This document shows, one piece after another, positions 29,001-40,536 of a stretch of 64,000 nucleotides of DNA (positions within the stretch are counted from its first letter, which is position 1; every line of letters begins with the position of its first letter). The stretch comes from Pempheris klunzingeri (taxonomy: Eukaryota > Chordata > Actinopteri > Acropomatiformes > Pempheridae). The notes under the pieces are model-generated. The model was not told the DNA's origin, made no database searches, and saw only the letters and a program-made list of their open reading frames with translations. Location of the stretch: contig NC_092020.1 in the NCBI RefSeq assembly GCF_042242105.1, positions 22,195,288-22,259,287 of the forward strand, given 5' to 3'. The position numbers and the translations under genes were made by a program.

Positions 29001-32000
29001 GGATGTAAAAAGCTGTATTTTATGTTGTTGAAAAATTGAAAAAAAAAAAAAAGGTGGAAAAAAATAAAATAAATAAATAAACATTAAATGAATACTATAA
29101 CCATGCAGCAATCATCCAACCTGATGATTCATGAGTCACAATGCATCTGCCTTTGTTACGTAAAGACAGCGCCAATTACTCTCCAGGGCACAAGATGTTC
29201 CTGTGCTCTGTTCCTGCTCTTCCCAGGAAATCTGAATCATCCTTTGTTTAAAGTGTGTGAACAATAACGCCACCATTTTTCTGGTCAGGACTGTCTCTTT
29301 AGCAACAATTAACATTTCAAGATTGTCCAGGCACATAGCGATGACTTCAGCTTACCCTGATGTCCTGTCCGTGGATCTAAACTTAGCTACAGCCACAGCT
29401 TGTTTCAAATGTGGTGAAACTGCATGTTTTAGGTACGAATCAGCTCCTGAGGTAGTTCCCACATCTTTTGTACTCATCCATTCATTATGTGCGTGCCTTG
29501 TTGTGTAGACACACTATTACAGCTTGATCAAGTTGTGGCAACAATATGCAAACAATTGTGGTCGTTTGGTTCCCTACAGTGTTTGACGCCTACAAGAAGC
29601 TCTCTGGCTCTGATATAGAGGACAGCATTAAAGGAGAGACCACTGGGAATTTGGAGAACTTACTGCTAGCTGTTGGTAAGACTTATCAGGATCATGCTTG
29701 ACTCATCGTAAAAACTGGGGGTTTGTTTTTCGGACATGAATGTTAGAATGAAATACAGCAGACGATAACACTTGACAGAAGAAATCAATGCCAATACAAT
29801 GTCAGATTGACAAAAATTAATGTTAATGTCTTTTTTTTTTCTAATGTGTTTTTCTCCACAGTAAAATGTGCCAAGAGTGTCCCAGATTTTTTTGCTGAAA
29901 ACCTGTATAAATCTATGAGGGTAGGTATCACACAGGATGGCACTGGAGGTCCTCATATTACTTTCTACGTTTCAAGGTTGTGGTTGTATTTTTCTCACTA
30001 GTTCATTTCGGTGCATTTTGAAAATCAATCAGCACTCTCTTAAAACTTGCCAGAGAAACAGGCCGATTGCTTGGTTCCTGAAAGTGCTACTTAAAGCATT
30101 GTCAATAACCGCAGCATGGCTGCTTGCTGCGTTCTCGAGAACTGCTCATCTAATCACCCTCACACTCGACACTGCACTCCCTTGGCTCCTCAGCAACACA
30201 CCCACCAAGTGTGAAGTCAATCGGATGAACGCTTCTCAAGAAATGCACGCACATCTGGGGTCGAGAGGCCGCCACACTGGACAGGTCAACATCCACTCCA
30301 TTTTTCTCATAATGATATCTTTCAAATTTCACATCCAATCAATTTATCACTCAACACTGCACTTCCTCGGGTCCCCAGCCATATGCCCATAAAAGTATGA
30401 ACGGGACCGGATGAGAACAGTGAAGAGAGACACAGACATACATAAAGACAGACAGACAGATAGACAGAGACTCCTTCTTTTATAGATAGACTATTGATTT
30501 GCAGTAATGCAGTTTAAAGAAATAGCGCAACATTTTGAGAAACATTTTTATTTGCTTTACTTAGCTTAGCTTAGCTTATCTTACCTTAGCTTAGTCTAAA
30601 GATTGAAAAGGAGGAAACATCTGGCCTAACACTGGGCAGAGGTAACAAGCAAACAACTACCTGTTAATGTCTTCTCATTTAACTTGCAGCAAGAAAGTGA
30701 GTAAGCATGATTTCACTGATGTTAACTGATGTTCTCTGTGATTGATTACTGCAGGCTACATATCCTCAGGAGTGTACAAATTGATTTTTATATCATATAC
30801 ATCAATCATACATATTTATCAATTACTGGCAAAAATGCACAGGATGCATGAGCCTTCAATGATGGGGTGTGTTTTCAGGCTGATGCGTTTTTGAAGCAAG
30901 TGAGTTTCCACTGGATGAACATGTAATTTTTTAGACCTTTACCTCCAGCTGGTGAGTTTGTTTCTGTGTTTAGCGCGCCGGAACCGACGACGACACCCTG
31001 ATGAGGATAATGGTGTCGAGGAGTGAGGTGGACATGTTGGACATCAGAGCCAGCTTCAAGAAAAAGTATGGAGCATCTCTTCACACCACCATCCAGGTAC
31101 TGCTAATTATTAAGCCATTCTCAACCTCGGCAGTGTTTCTTTATATATTCACAGTGTTTGTTATGACATGGTCTAAATAGTCTAACATTACAGTTTTCCT
31201 TGATGTGCTAAACATGCCCATTTATCCCTCTGCATGCTCTAAAGCACCAGCTGGGTGTATCACGGTTATGCTGCTTATACACCATTCATGTCAGTGCAGT
31301 GATGGAGGGGAGATAAGTGCTTTACTTAAAATGGCTTGTTCAACGTGATGAGACTGCTTCCCTGCATTTCTCACAAGCTGAAGGGAATTAATTCATTCTC
31401 CTGGGGCCAGATGCTCAGGCAGAGTTATTGCCTTCCTCCAGTGGAACTACCAAATGGCCAATATTGAATAGATAAATAAGACATTATGCATTAACCTTTG
31501 ATTAAGTGCTGTAAAATACAGAGAGGAACTAATCTATATATTTCAAAGTTTCAGTACATTTATATTTTATTATAGCAAATATTATTGCTCCCCTTTTCAA
31601 CAGTGTTTGTATTTCATAGTGGTATTTTTCCCAGTGACACTGTTTCATATCACTTCTTATGACCTTTCTTATATAAAAGGATTTCTGAATTTTTAAACCT
31701 AAGCCCTGTTTTTACATGTTTTGGGGTCAAAATGACAAAGTAGTAGATCGCCTCAGCTGGTTGAAATGGCTAAAGCATAATCCTCTGGGGCAACTGGGTT
31801 TGATCAATGTAGGTCCACTAAAAGTGCTTCTTTTTACCACTGACAGGCTCAGCGTGTTGTTCAAAGTGTCTGACAACGTCATGGGAAGGATTCCTACAGA
31901 GACAGACCTGTAAGACCTTTTATGTTTTACCAGAAAGAGCCGTTATAGTGCTCCTGTGTAAAATTGAGTTTCTGGCCTACAGCTGCCTTTATCTGCCTTG

Positions 32001-32816
32001 ATCAGTTACTTTGCTTGTGTTAACACACAATAAAACAAAAAATCTAACTGATAGAGGCACCAGTCAACCAGCAACGTCTGTGTTCTGTGAGGTGAAAGTG
32101 ACAATTGTTGTCAATGGAGTCTGGTGGTTTTGAGGAGAGCACTATAATGGCTGTTTCTGGTAAAAGATAGAAGGTCTTACATGTCTATCTTTGCAGGGAT
32201 CCTTCCTATGATGTTGTCGCGCACTTTCAACAAAAATCTGGTGGTAAAAACAAGCACTTTTAGTGGATTTACTTTTACGGTTGAGTTTGCCCCAAAGAAT
32301 TACACGCTGGCTCTACATTTTGGGAGCCTTCGCTGAGCTCGCTAGTAGGAGCTGGGCACATGTGGTGAGCTGAAGGGGGAGTCGTCACATTGCAGTCATT
32401 CGGTAGACACTTTTGTCAATAGCAATGACAATATGAGCAATTTGGGATTCAGTGTTTTGCTCAAGGACGCTTCGACATGTGGAGAGGAGGAGCGGGGCGA
32501 TGCTACCACCTGAGCTACAGCTGCCCACATGCATGAGAAGTGACATACAAGTGTCATTGGAGAAAATACAAATAGGGCATTTTTTAATGAAAATATCTGC
32601 AGCAGAAAAGGAAACTGACTTGATGACTTCCACTTGAATTTCAAATTAATTCAAAAGAACAGATTATAGATTCAGAATCGATTTAGTAAACAAAGAGGAT
32701 CCTTCTGAATTTTATAATATTTATCAAATAATAATGTGTGTGTTGTTTTTCTGCAGGACGACACAGCTGGAGACTACCAGAAGGCTTTACTTTACCTCTG
32801 TGGTGGGAATGATTAA
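17010..32816 (+). CDS. anxa5: Annexin A5, 12 coding exons, complete
   Basis: Exons: 17010-17012 (only the ATG; exon 16999-17012), 18690-18774, 20517-20611, 23143-23256, 24939-25029, 25762-25841, 26207-26257, 27654-27747, 29580-29675, 29862-29920, 30974-31096, 32757-32816. The 316 codons compare with 320 in human, and the exon sizes 95, 114, 91, 80, 94, 96, 59 and 123 are those I recall for ANXA5. Annexin A5 binds phosphatidylserine membranes in a calcium-dependent way and assembles into two-dimensional arrays. Four annexin repeats are seen: KGIGTDE (27-33), KGAGTDD (99-105), [10 protein letters not shown] (181-190) and RAGTDDD (257-263), with the acidic partners in SEL, GDTSGHY, GETTGNL and DDTAGDY. 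The protein contains no tryptophan, and Phe183 replaces the exposed Trp of repeat III in mammals. The a/b paralogue cannot be decided. Synteny (bbs7, ccna2, smim43) supports the call. Confidence 0.95.
20270..20370 (+). repeat. LINE/SINE-tail-like repeat
   Basis: Contains ctgatgaaggtcactgtgcc followed by gaaacgttagc and an AATAAA-like stretch. The ATGAAGG...CCGAAACGTT motif is common at the 3' ends of vertebrate CR1/L2-type retroposons. Only a short tail is present. Confidence 0.45.
21055..21560 (+). repeat. Dispersed teleost repeat, family A
   Basis: Begins near ctacttctactccattgaa, continues through atatatcagtcacaggaaac and ttacttctacttgaccagga, and ends actaccaccacctccaccactg, the same right end as the 4300-5180 copy. 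Confidence 0.6.
26800..26935 (-). repeat. Dispersed teleost repeat, family B (reverse)
   Basis: On the + strand: gctttagaggtgctcagagg, cttgatgctaagctaagctaa and ctggctgcttctgc. This is the reverse complement of the phrases in the 11455 copy. Confidence 0.6.
30140..30475 (+). repeat. Truncated LINE 3' end (RTE-like) with internal duplication
   Basis: Contains caccaagtgtgaagtcaatc followed by ggatgaac, an acagacagacagatagacag run, and ends ttttatagatagac. This resembles fish RTE-type LINE 3' tails. Two diverged copies of the motif cactcgacactgcactccc lie at about 30160 and 30350. No reverse-transcriptase coding sequence is present. It lies in the anxa5 intron 29921-30973. Confidence 0.45.
30517..30680 (+). 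repeat. Dispersed teleost repeat, family B
   Basis: Starts agaaatagcgcaacattttgag and contains ttagcttagcttagcttatc and taaagattgaaaaggaggaa, parallel to the 11455 copy. Confidence 0.6.
31781..32300. repeat. Long inverted-repeat element in last anxa5 intron
   Basis: The arm 31781-31953 is the imperfect reverse complement of 32135-32300. Shared phrases include ctggggcaa, tccactaaaagtgctt, gacaacgtcatgggaaggat versus gacaacatcataggaaggat, gtaagacctt and ttaccagaaa. The spacer is about 180 bases with no reading frame. Probably a foldback or palindromic MITE. Confidence 0.65.
32380..32530 (+). repeat. Dispersed fish repeat
   Basis: Contains cattcggtagacacttttgtc, gttttgctcaaggacgcttcg followed by acatgtgga, and ctaccacctgagctacagctg. 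I recognise these phrases from a widespread teleost repeat. A partial relative of its left end (atgcttttatccaaagtgtg) occurs near 36765. Confidence 0.5.
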
Positions 32817-33922
32817 TGCTGTTTTATGATGTGTTCAGCAGCACTGAATGATGAGCCGCCGTGCTGCTGAGAGACAAAGCTACACATGAGATGAGGTTAT
32901 TGATCTGGAGTTGTTGATTTTTTTCTGACTTTAACTCACTATTGATTGAATTACTGTGAATTACCCACTTGTCATTTTGTCTAGTGATAATATTCTCTGC
33001 ATGACCAGCAGTTAGAGTACCCTCGCTTAAAAGTTATTTAATTTTTGTTTGGTATTAGATGTAATTGAAACGGAAAACAGCAATAATGACTACAGGTGCA
33101 GTTGTAAATATTTAAAATATCTGGCTATTTTTTTAGAAAATTAAACTGATTTGCTTCAGTCCTGTGGAGCTATTCTCTGTCAAATTTACATACAATGTTA
33201 GCAGTTGTTTTCAGTGCTCACAGCATGTGTTAAATGCAGCTTAGAAAATACAATACTGCTGCTGAATTATTAAACCCTACATGACGACAGAGCTCCCGCT
33301 CTCATTAATTACAAATGAACTACTGATCAGGACTTCAACTGCAATGCAGCTGTCAGTGATCAATAAGTCATGAGGACACTATTAGACGTTTGTCAACTCG
33401 TATAGAGGCATGTTCTGCCTCCATGTCTTTCTGCATGAAGGACCCTGATGTAAAACAAATTGGGTCCTTAAATCAAAAGGTGGAAATCACTTGTACCACA
33501 GGGTGGCAGCAAAGGCTGAGCTCAGCAGACTGTTTCTTTTCTTTTCATTCACACTGACTGAAGAAGTTTAAATACCACTTTTAATGTCATATATTTAAAT
33601 ATATGTGTTCTCCCTCTTTGAGTCATTGTCAAATTTTGTTATTTCACTTACTTTATTTTCAGTATCAACTTATTTTTCATATCAATTTAGAATTCAAGAG
33701 TCCAGTATTCAGAAACAACTTCATCAGGTCTGATTTACTTAGCAGCTCATAAGATGTTTTCAGAAAACAACCTTTTTTCCACAGTTTGACTTAAGTAATA
33801 TGCATTTTCTTCTGTTTGTCTTATTGTTTGGTGGGTAATTTTAAGCACATGCCAGTGATTCAGCCCATCTTATCACATGTATTTCATATCTTGGGAAGCG
33901 TTCGATCTGAACAACAATTCAG

Positions 33923-33928
33923 AATAAA
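33923..33928 (+). promoter_or_regulatory. anxa5 polyadenylation signal (candidate)
   Basis: AATAAA about 1.1 kb after the anxa5 stop. A weaker ATTAAA at 33140 could give a shorter 3' UTR. Confidence 0.4.
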
Positions 33929-35696
33929 GTTCTGTGTTTGAGATGCTCTTGTTCTCACAACAGGTTGACAGTAGTGCGAACCAATCGAAGTGTCGCTGCA
34001 GGCTGAAGCTTTAAAATATAAAGTTGTTATTTCATTTTCATCTCATCTGATCTTTGAGAGAGTTCACCAGTTAGAACAGGGCTTCACGCATGTATACTAA
34101 CAATCACTCAGACGAAGTCCCACATGTCAGAAAATAGTGAGTATTTGTACACGTTTCTGTGGTTCAGAAGGTTCTCCTCACGTTCGTAAAATCTGTCTGC
34201 CAGACGTTGTATTATGTATTCAAGAACCACCTGAATGTCCAAATTGAAAATTTCATGTATTGACATGCCTTTCTTCAGAGACTCATGTTCGCTATGCAGA
34301 CATGTATTCATTCCAATTATATGGAAAATTTGATGGTATCTTTACTACAGTCATTAAGATATACAGTCATGACTGCATTTCTGCAGCTGTCTGAGCTTTT
34401 TATTGCACTTATGCTCCTATATGAGTTTGTGTTAGACATTATGTGGCTAAGAGAAGACTGATGTTCTAATAAATTATATTTATTACATATTGATTACCGA
34501 AGGTGAATACTAAGTTTGCACAGGCAGAACAGACTTTGTCAACAAATCCAGTGTATCATGATTTCACTACTAAAACAAATAGATAAAGCCACAAAAGAGA
34601 AAAAAAAAGTGTATTATAATGTCTTCAACCAAAATACAAAACAGTTAAAAAAGGAGTTTTAATAGATGTTAAGAAGTGCATTTGAGGGCTGGTCTCAAAA
34701 AATGTGTTTTAATTAAATCTTTTAAATGGACTACCAACACCATTGATACAAAACATAAAAAAATACGAACTTATGTGGCTATTGGGAGAGAATTGGAAGG
34801 TTTTGATTTAAATGTGTGCCATTAATCTTATTTTATAATCAAGTGTAGTATTGACTTGCTTTTGGCTGCCTCTTTAAATGAGGTAAACCTGCTGAGCTGA
34901 GGAATCGAAGTTTTAATGCTGATGCCTGACCGGACAAATTTCAATAATTCCTCAATGAAAAAGTTTATCAGGGCCAAGTCCAGTTTGTGAAGTGTCTATT
35001 CAAACCCACTGAATCGATTTACCCATAAGTTTAACCTACAGAACATAAAGATAGTTAAAACTATTCAAAGAAAATTGAACAATACATGCACATCTTAAGC
35101 ACATCCTGAAGCACACTGTACAAATGCTCTATGTAGAGCAGGATGTACATCAGTCTGCAATATCTGAGATCTCCTCTGTGGCATCATAAAAATCATTATA
35201 ACACATCTACAGTTTGGGTTGTTGATGCATTTTTCAATCACTAAGAATGACTCAGTATTTATGTGCCCAGTGGCTGCAAGTTCTTCTTCCACTGCAAAAT
35301 GATGCTGTAAAGCAGCACCCAGCTCCAATTTAAAACAAAAAGGAAGTGGCACAATTCTTTTCCAGTTTAATGTGTTTATATAACGTTCTTACCAAAGTTT
35401 CAGCTGAATCTCTGCTGTAATTCAGTTGTTCTCAAGTCTCTGTTTTGAAATGTGACTTTTGTGGGTTTAGGGTCAGTTTATGTTGCGGTCAGAGTCCTGG
35501 TGGATGCTGGTTTGTTTGTTGCACCACACGCTTATCAGTCTCATTTCATGCTAACAATGTAATATTTGTGGTGTGTCATTAATACCCTTAATTTCTACGT
35601 AATCTTGGCTCTGCCAAAGCTCTTTTATAAAGAAAATGCCATTCACACACATACAAAGGCTTTAATACTGAAGGAGTATGTAAGCCTGATTGCACA

Positions 35697-35728
35697 CACA
35701 CACAGAAACACACACACACACACACAGA
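35697..35728. repeat. Interrupted CA microsatellite
   Basis: CA units interrupted by gaaa (acacacagaaacacacac). Confidence 0.8.
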
Positions 35729-37805
35729 AACACACAGTGCCAAATCTCCTTAGAGTCAGTAGTGCTGGGGTGTGTTCTCCCTTCTTTCAGTTCGACCAAG
35801 GCCCACATCTCTCAGCCAATCAGGAGCCACAGGCAGTCAGGCCACCTGTAAGTCCACTCCATCCACAGTCCACTCAGGAAGGATGTTTTGGCTCGGCTTG
35901 TGAATGGGATAAAAGGAGATTTAAGGCCGCATGAAGTGCTAAACCTGAAAGAACAAAGCAGACCAGTGCTTCTTAGTGGAAACACAAGAAAAACCTTCCA
36001 CCAACAGGAGCTTCTCATTCAGGTGAAAGCATTTTTTTTTTTTTTTACCAGAGAGTCACTGACAGTCTTGATCCAGTCCTAAATATCCACTGTCCAACAT
36101 GACAGATGACAGCAATACATTCCAGTCCAGTGTATCAAGGAAATACATCCGTGCATCACAATTTATGTCCAGTGAAAAGTAGCTATACAGTAATCACAAG
36201 GTTCACAGGTAATTGTGTTATGGAAGCCGAAAACATGAAATTGACAATCCAAAGTCCTCCTGGGCTTTTCATACTTATCTCAGGCACAAGGCCAGAGTTT
36301 ATGTCCCATCACAGACCTGCAAAAACAAATGCATTTCAGTGAGTATAACAGCATGGGGGTCATCACTTCGGTTTCAGAGATGGACTATAAGACTATGGAC
36401 GTGTGAAAATTCAGTGGAGATCCTTGATTCTTTCAGAACATTAACCAAATGGGTATTATTGTTACCACAAGCGTGTCTCATACATCCAATAAAGGGCGCC
36501 TGGTGTACCAGTATCAGGCGCTGAGGGGCATGACAAAGCCACATTATTTGACCACCAGTGAATGAGAACTGCCTGGTTTTCTATATACTGTAGAACAATG
36601 TACCCAAAATGCCTATGTCTTTGGTTGTAACTGTGAAAATGTTCATCCTCATAACCTTAAATTGCTGTACTTGCATCATAACTGTATTTCAGAGCTCTGA
36701 GGTTTTGTGTGTTTAACTGAGCTGCATACAGAGACTGCAAACATAACAGCACATTCATCCTTTACTGGATGCTTTTATCCAAAGTGTGCTACAGTATCAT
36801 AATGCATGGGCGACCCCTATTGTCCACTCACTGAGACATACAGTTTACTGTTAATTTACTGCTTGATTCATTTTAGTGCCTTTTGATTGCATACAGTTGC
36901 GATTCTGAGGCAGCACTGACCATTGCAGATCGTTCAGATGCTGCTGAATTTTTGGGAATGACAATGATTGTATATTAGAATATAAAAACCACTCTAGTGC
37001 AGTTTTAAAACACTTCAGACACTCATCTTTACTCTCCTAAACATGTCTTGAGTAATATCATTTTTTCCGTGGTTCGCTTGCAGTTGCATTCAAGAGGACA
37101 GTTCCTAATATGGAACAGATTCCTAACAGTTTGAACATCGTCGTTGGTCTTTGAGTTACGTAATCAAATGATTAACTTTACAAAGTTGTTAGACTGAGAG
37201 TGAACAGGTGTTTTTTTTAATTATGGGAATTGTTTTTACTGATCTTCCTCTTACAGCAGTGCTTTGCAACACATTTCGCAAGCTGCCCTGCAGGATCAGA
37301 GTCTTGTGTTTTCAGCAGCTGGTGTTTAAAGATCTTGCTCGAAGGAAAATTCCTCCCAACATGTACTTCTATATTCACAGCATTCCTGCAGTTATGTTGT
37401 GACTGCCCTCTAATTTACTTTTTTTTTTTTTGACGGCCACATTGCTTCGTCTGCCTCATCTGCCATTAAGGGATTTCCTACATAGCCCAGAATGCAACCT
37501 GCTGAGAGTCTGAACTTGATGGATTTCAGCTGTAGTAATGCATTATGTTACAGCAGGAGATGAAGCTGAAATCATCAAGAAAAATGGCAGTCATTCTTGA
37601 AGCCCAGCGTGTCCCCAGGCTCTCACAGTCACAGGGTGATCTTTTCTCTTTATTCTTGTCCAAATTTTCATAGTTTAGTCAACTATCAGGTGACAAACAG
37701 CTCTGCTAAAAAGATTTTGTGATAAATTGATAACTGATACAAGACTATTTCCACATGACTTAATAGAAATAACCCTGGAATGCACTCACTTTAACATTTT
37801 GAATG

Positions 37806-38312
37806 CTCTGGAAAGTCCATTTACTCCATTTACTCAAGTGTTGTACCACAATTTTGAAGCATTTGTTCTTTACTTGAGTATTTTATGCTACTATTTTCGC
37901 TCATTTTCAGAGAGAAATACTGCAGCTTTCACTTCACTACATTTCTTTAAGAGCTATAGTCACCAGTTACTTTTCAAATTAAGATTTTACACACAAAACA
38001 TAAAATGTGGTCCATTGTTGCTGTTTTAAGTACCAAAAGTAAATGAAGTAGGTAAAATCAGCTCCACCTTGACCAACAACAACATATAAGTAGTGCTTAC
38101 TTATTAATACATCCAATAATATCAAAGTAAAACTGACAGTGGCCACTTATGAGTACTTTTACTTTTATTACTTAAAGTACATTTCGTTGCCCTCCACTTT
38201 TACATAAGTGAAGTTCTGAATGCAGGACTTTTACCTACGATGGAGCATTTTTATACGGTTGCATCACTACATTTATTTAAGTAAATGATCTAAATACTTC
38301 CTCTAGCACTGA
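37806..38312 (+). repeat. Dispersed teleost repeat, family A, near full copy
   Basis: Runs from tccatttactccatttactc, through cacttcactacatttctttaa, cagctccaccttgaccaac and gaatgcaggacttttaccta, to aagtaaatgatctaaatact and ctctagcactg. The order of phrases matches the other family A copies and gives a length near 500 bases. Confidence 0.7.
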
Positions 38313-38831
38313 CCATAAGTGGGTTTGAATCATGAACACTTTGCAGCTACACTAGCTATTGTCGATTGAATGTCATGTAGGACATTAAAATAAGCTGAAC
38401 TTAAGAGCATCAGGTCAACTTTGATCAAACCACTTTGTACCATTTTAGCAACTTTAGGACATAAATCAAGTGAATCAACTCATTGAAATGGGGTGGAAAG
38501 GTCTAGTGATCCTGAGCCAAACATTATGTGATGATACTCCGAACAAGACCCTGCTTCCCTTCGGCTTTGATTTTGCAAGTAGACAATGTGATGCGGATTC
38601 AGAGGCTTGTCAGTGCCAAAATATGCAGGTCAAGGCCTCTAAAAATCACACTCCCTCTGGTTAAATTACTGTGTCAATACCCAACACGCTCAAACTGCTA
38701 ATCCCCCAGCAAATACCTTCAGCAGGACTGTGCTCACACATTTAGAAAAGAAAGGAGGGAGTTCTGTAATAATCGAAGATACTCTGTCCAAATTAACATA
38801 TCAAAGAGCAACATTAAGGAACAGATAAGTA

Positions 38832-38837
38832 TTTATT
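38832..38837 (-). promoter_or_regulatory. fgfbp1 polyadenylation signal (candidate)
   Basis: TTTATT on the + strand (AATAAA on -), 173 bases past the fgfbp1 stop codon. Confidence 0.5.
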
Positions 38838-39009
38838 GAGGGGTAGGACCAGTGTTAACAATATGGGGAAACACCTCAAAACTGTGAAATCTACATAACA
38901 TCAGTTAAAGCTATTCTGTGAGAATAAATGATTTTTTTTGGCTAAGCAGCAATAAAGAATCTATAATAATATGATTGACATGATATGCATTGATTCATTT
39001 TTTCCTATC

Positions 39010-39633
39010 TCAGCAATCATAATCCTGCACCATAGTAAAAAGGAACGTGCAAAGACTCGACCAGGAGTCGCTGCAGTACTCCTCCGCCAGCTTCTTGTTA
39101 TCAGGTTGACAGGATTTGACAGCTCTGGGTGCTGGCCGCAGGGCGGAAGGAGGGTCGGCCTTATTTCGGATTCTGAAATGAGCATCACTGGAAGCTCGTC
39201 TGCACATACCCGCCCTGACCAACGCACTACTGTCCTGGCACAAGTTCTTTTGCTTCTTCAGCGCCCTGGCCATTTGCTTCCAGTACAGTTTAACGTTGGA
39301 GGCGTACTGCTGACAAGCAGCCGGTCTGGCGACGTATTCACAGCTGAATCTTCTGTCCCCCTTCTTGCAGGTGACGCCAAGGATGAAGAGGTCCTCACCT
39401 GTTGCTGCCCAGGTGCACTCTGCCTTGTCTTTGGTGACCATTTTGCCCTTAATGGGTTGTGCAGAGACAGATTTGGGTTGACGGCCCACCTTCACCCCAG
39501 GCCTGTCCTTGTGCTGTCCTCTGTCCACTCCTCTTCCCCTCCGTCCATGACTCTTGTGACAGCTGCTCAACATCAGCTGATGGGAAATACAAGCCAGGAC
39601 CAGCAAAATGGTGACATTGGTGAGTAGAGCCAT
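39010..39633 (-). CDS. fgfbp1: Fibroblast growth factor binding protein 1
   Basis: Intronless coding exon of 207 codons on the minus strand; ATG at 39633-39631, stop at 39012-39010. FGF-BP1 is a secreted heparin-binding carrier that releases FGF2-type factors from the matrix. A hydrophobic signal peptide (about residues 3-18, LLTNVTILLVLACIS) is followed by a basic linker and the cysteine-rich domain: Cys73, 89, 98, 107, 132 and 144, with KAECTWAATGEDLFILGVTC and RFSCEYVARPAACQQY as family signatures. A C-terminal set follows, Cys175, 187, 195 and 207. The ATG is chosen because a splice acceptor (cttacag) lies at 39653-39659, 19 bases upstream; a longer non-ATG reading through that acceptor is rejected. 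The neighbours fgfbp2 and prom1 in the same order and strand match human 4p15. Which teleost copy (a or b) is unknown. Confidence 0.9.
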   Translation of the reverse strand: MALLTNVTILLVLACISHQLMLSSCHKSHGRRGRGVDRGQHKDRPGVKVGRQPKSVSAQPIKGKMVTKDKAECTWAATGEDLFILGVTCKKGDRRFSCEYVARPAACQQYASNVKLYWKQMARALKKQKNLCQDSSALVRAGMCRRASSDAHFRIRNKADPPSALRPAPRAVKSCQPDNKKLAEEYCSDSWSSLCTFLFTMVQDYDC

Positions 39634-40396
39634 GAAACAAGCACAAAACACCCTGTAAGGGGATAAATTCAGATTTAGATGACGAACCACAAATCCCTTT
39701 CATTTCCCTTCTTAAAGGGAATCATTATAATCCCTATTAAACCTATGTTTTAGACGGAAACTGCTAGTTTTCCTGTAGGAACGTTGTGGGAGCACTGAAG
39801 GCTTAAGACAGTGACAGTGATGAAAGGGGAAGGTAAGGCTAGATTTTTTTGCACAGCACATTTTGAGGCAATTTGCTTTAGGCAGAAAGAGGCATTAAGA
39901 AAAGATATAAGCAAAACACAAGGCATTACAAGAAGTCACATGTAAATTGGATTTTAAAAGAATGAAATGAAACAAAAGATTAAAAAAAAAAGCTATAAAG
40001 GAACAAATGAGAATAAAACTTTACAGTGCAACGAGGCAGCAAAGAGACGGGAAAACAAAGTTTTAATCCTTAATTTAAATGACAAAACAATTACAGTAAA
40101 ACATTGTACAGATATAATGATAGCGTAGAAAGTTAAAGATAACAATACTACCATACCATACTACTCATTGTGCTGACACACACCGTATAGTTACATAATG
40201 GGAACATAACAAAACATAAGGAATTTAATTAGATAATTACCATATAGGACCTTATAGAAACTTTAAGGTATGAAGAAGATACTGTAAGTAGCAGCCACCA
40301 CCACACACATACACGACAAGTGCTAAAACTACACTACTACCAAAGTGATTAGTAATCTGGGATCATTATAGATGAAACAGTGATGACTTGACTTAC

Positions 40397-40470
40397 CTGA
40401 AGTTCAGAGAAAACTTCCTCACTTCTTAACACCTGAGAGCTGAGAGCCACAGTTATCTGCAGCTTAACTG
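40397..40470 (-). other. fgfbp1: fgfbp1 5' non-coding exon (candidate)
   Basis: On the minus strand CTGAACTTCAG/GTAAGTC gives a strong donor at 40396, able to join the acceptor at 39653 across a 744-base intron. The upper border is not visible and was set arbitrarily in the purine-rich leader just below the CA tract. Confidence 0.45.
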
Positions 40471-40496
40471 CACTGCTGCAGAATCAGCCCTCCCCT

Positions 40497-40497
<1 letters not shown>

Positions 40498-40532
<35 letters not shown>
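40498..40532. repeat. CA microsatellite near fgfbp1 start
   Basis: 35-base CA run about 100 bases upstream of the fgfbp1 leader donor, so it lies in or beside the core promoter. No TATA box is apparent. Confidence 0.85.

Positions 40533-40536
<4 letters not shown>

Larger units (their letters stand above)
32817..38831. other. Gene-poor interval between anxa5 and fgfbp1
   Basis: Contains the anxa5 3' UTR (candidate AATAAA at 33923-33928) and then about 5 kb without a supported exon. CA-rich tracts lie at 35697-35728 and a family A repeat at 37806-38312. This is the junction of two syntenic blocks that are separate in human. Confidence 0.6.

Noticed and set aside
32490-32530. tRNA-like sequence (ctaccacctgagctacagctg)
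   Set aside because: Resembles part of a tRNA but no cloverleaf or intact A/B box pair can be drawn; it belongs to a dispersed repeat.
35095-35352. 85-residue minus-strand frame
   Set aside because: Briefly considered as a transposase remnant, but no catalytic motif or known family pattern could be found.
38971-39627. 218-residue open frame on the + strand
   Set aside because: Exact antisense shadow of fgfbp1, whose signal peptide and cysteine pattern identify the minus strand as coding.
39634-39690. N-terminal extension of fgfbp1 from a non-ATG codon
   Set aside because: It reads through the splice acceptor at 39653; the ATG at 39633 starts a proper signal peptide.
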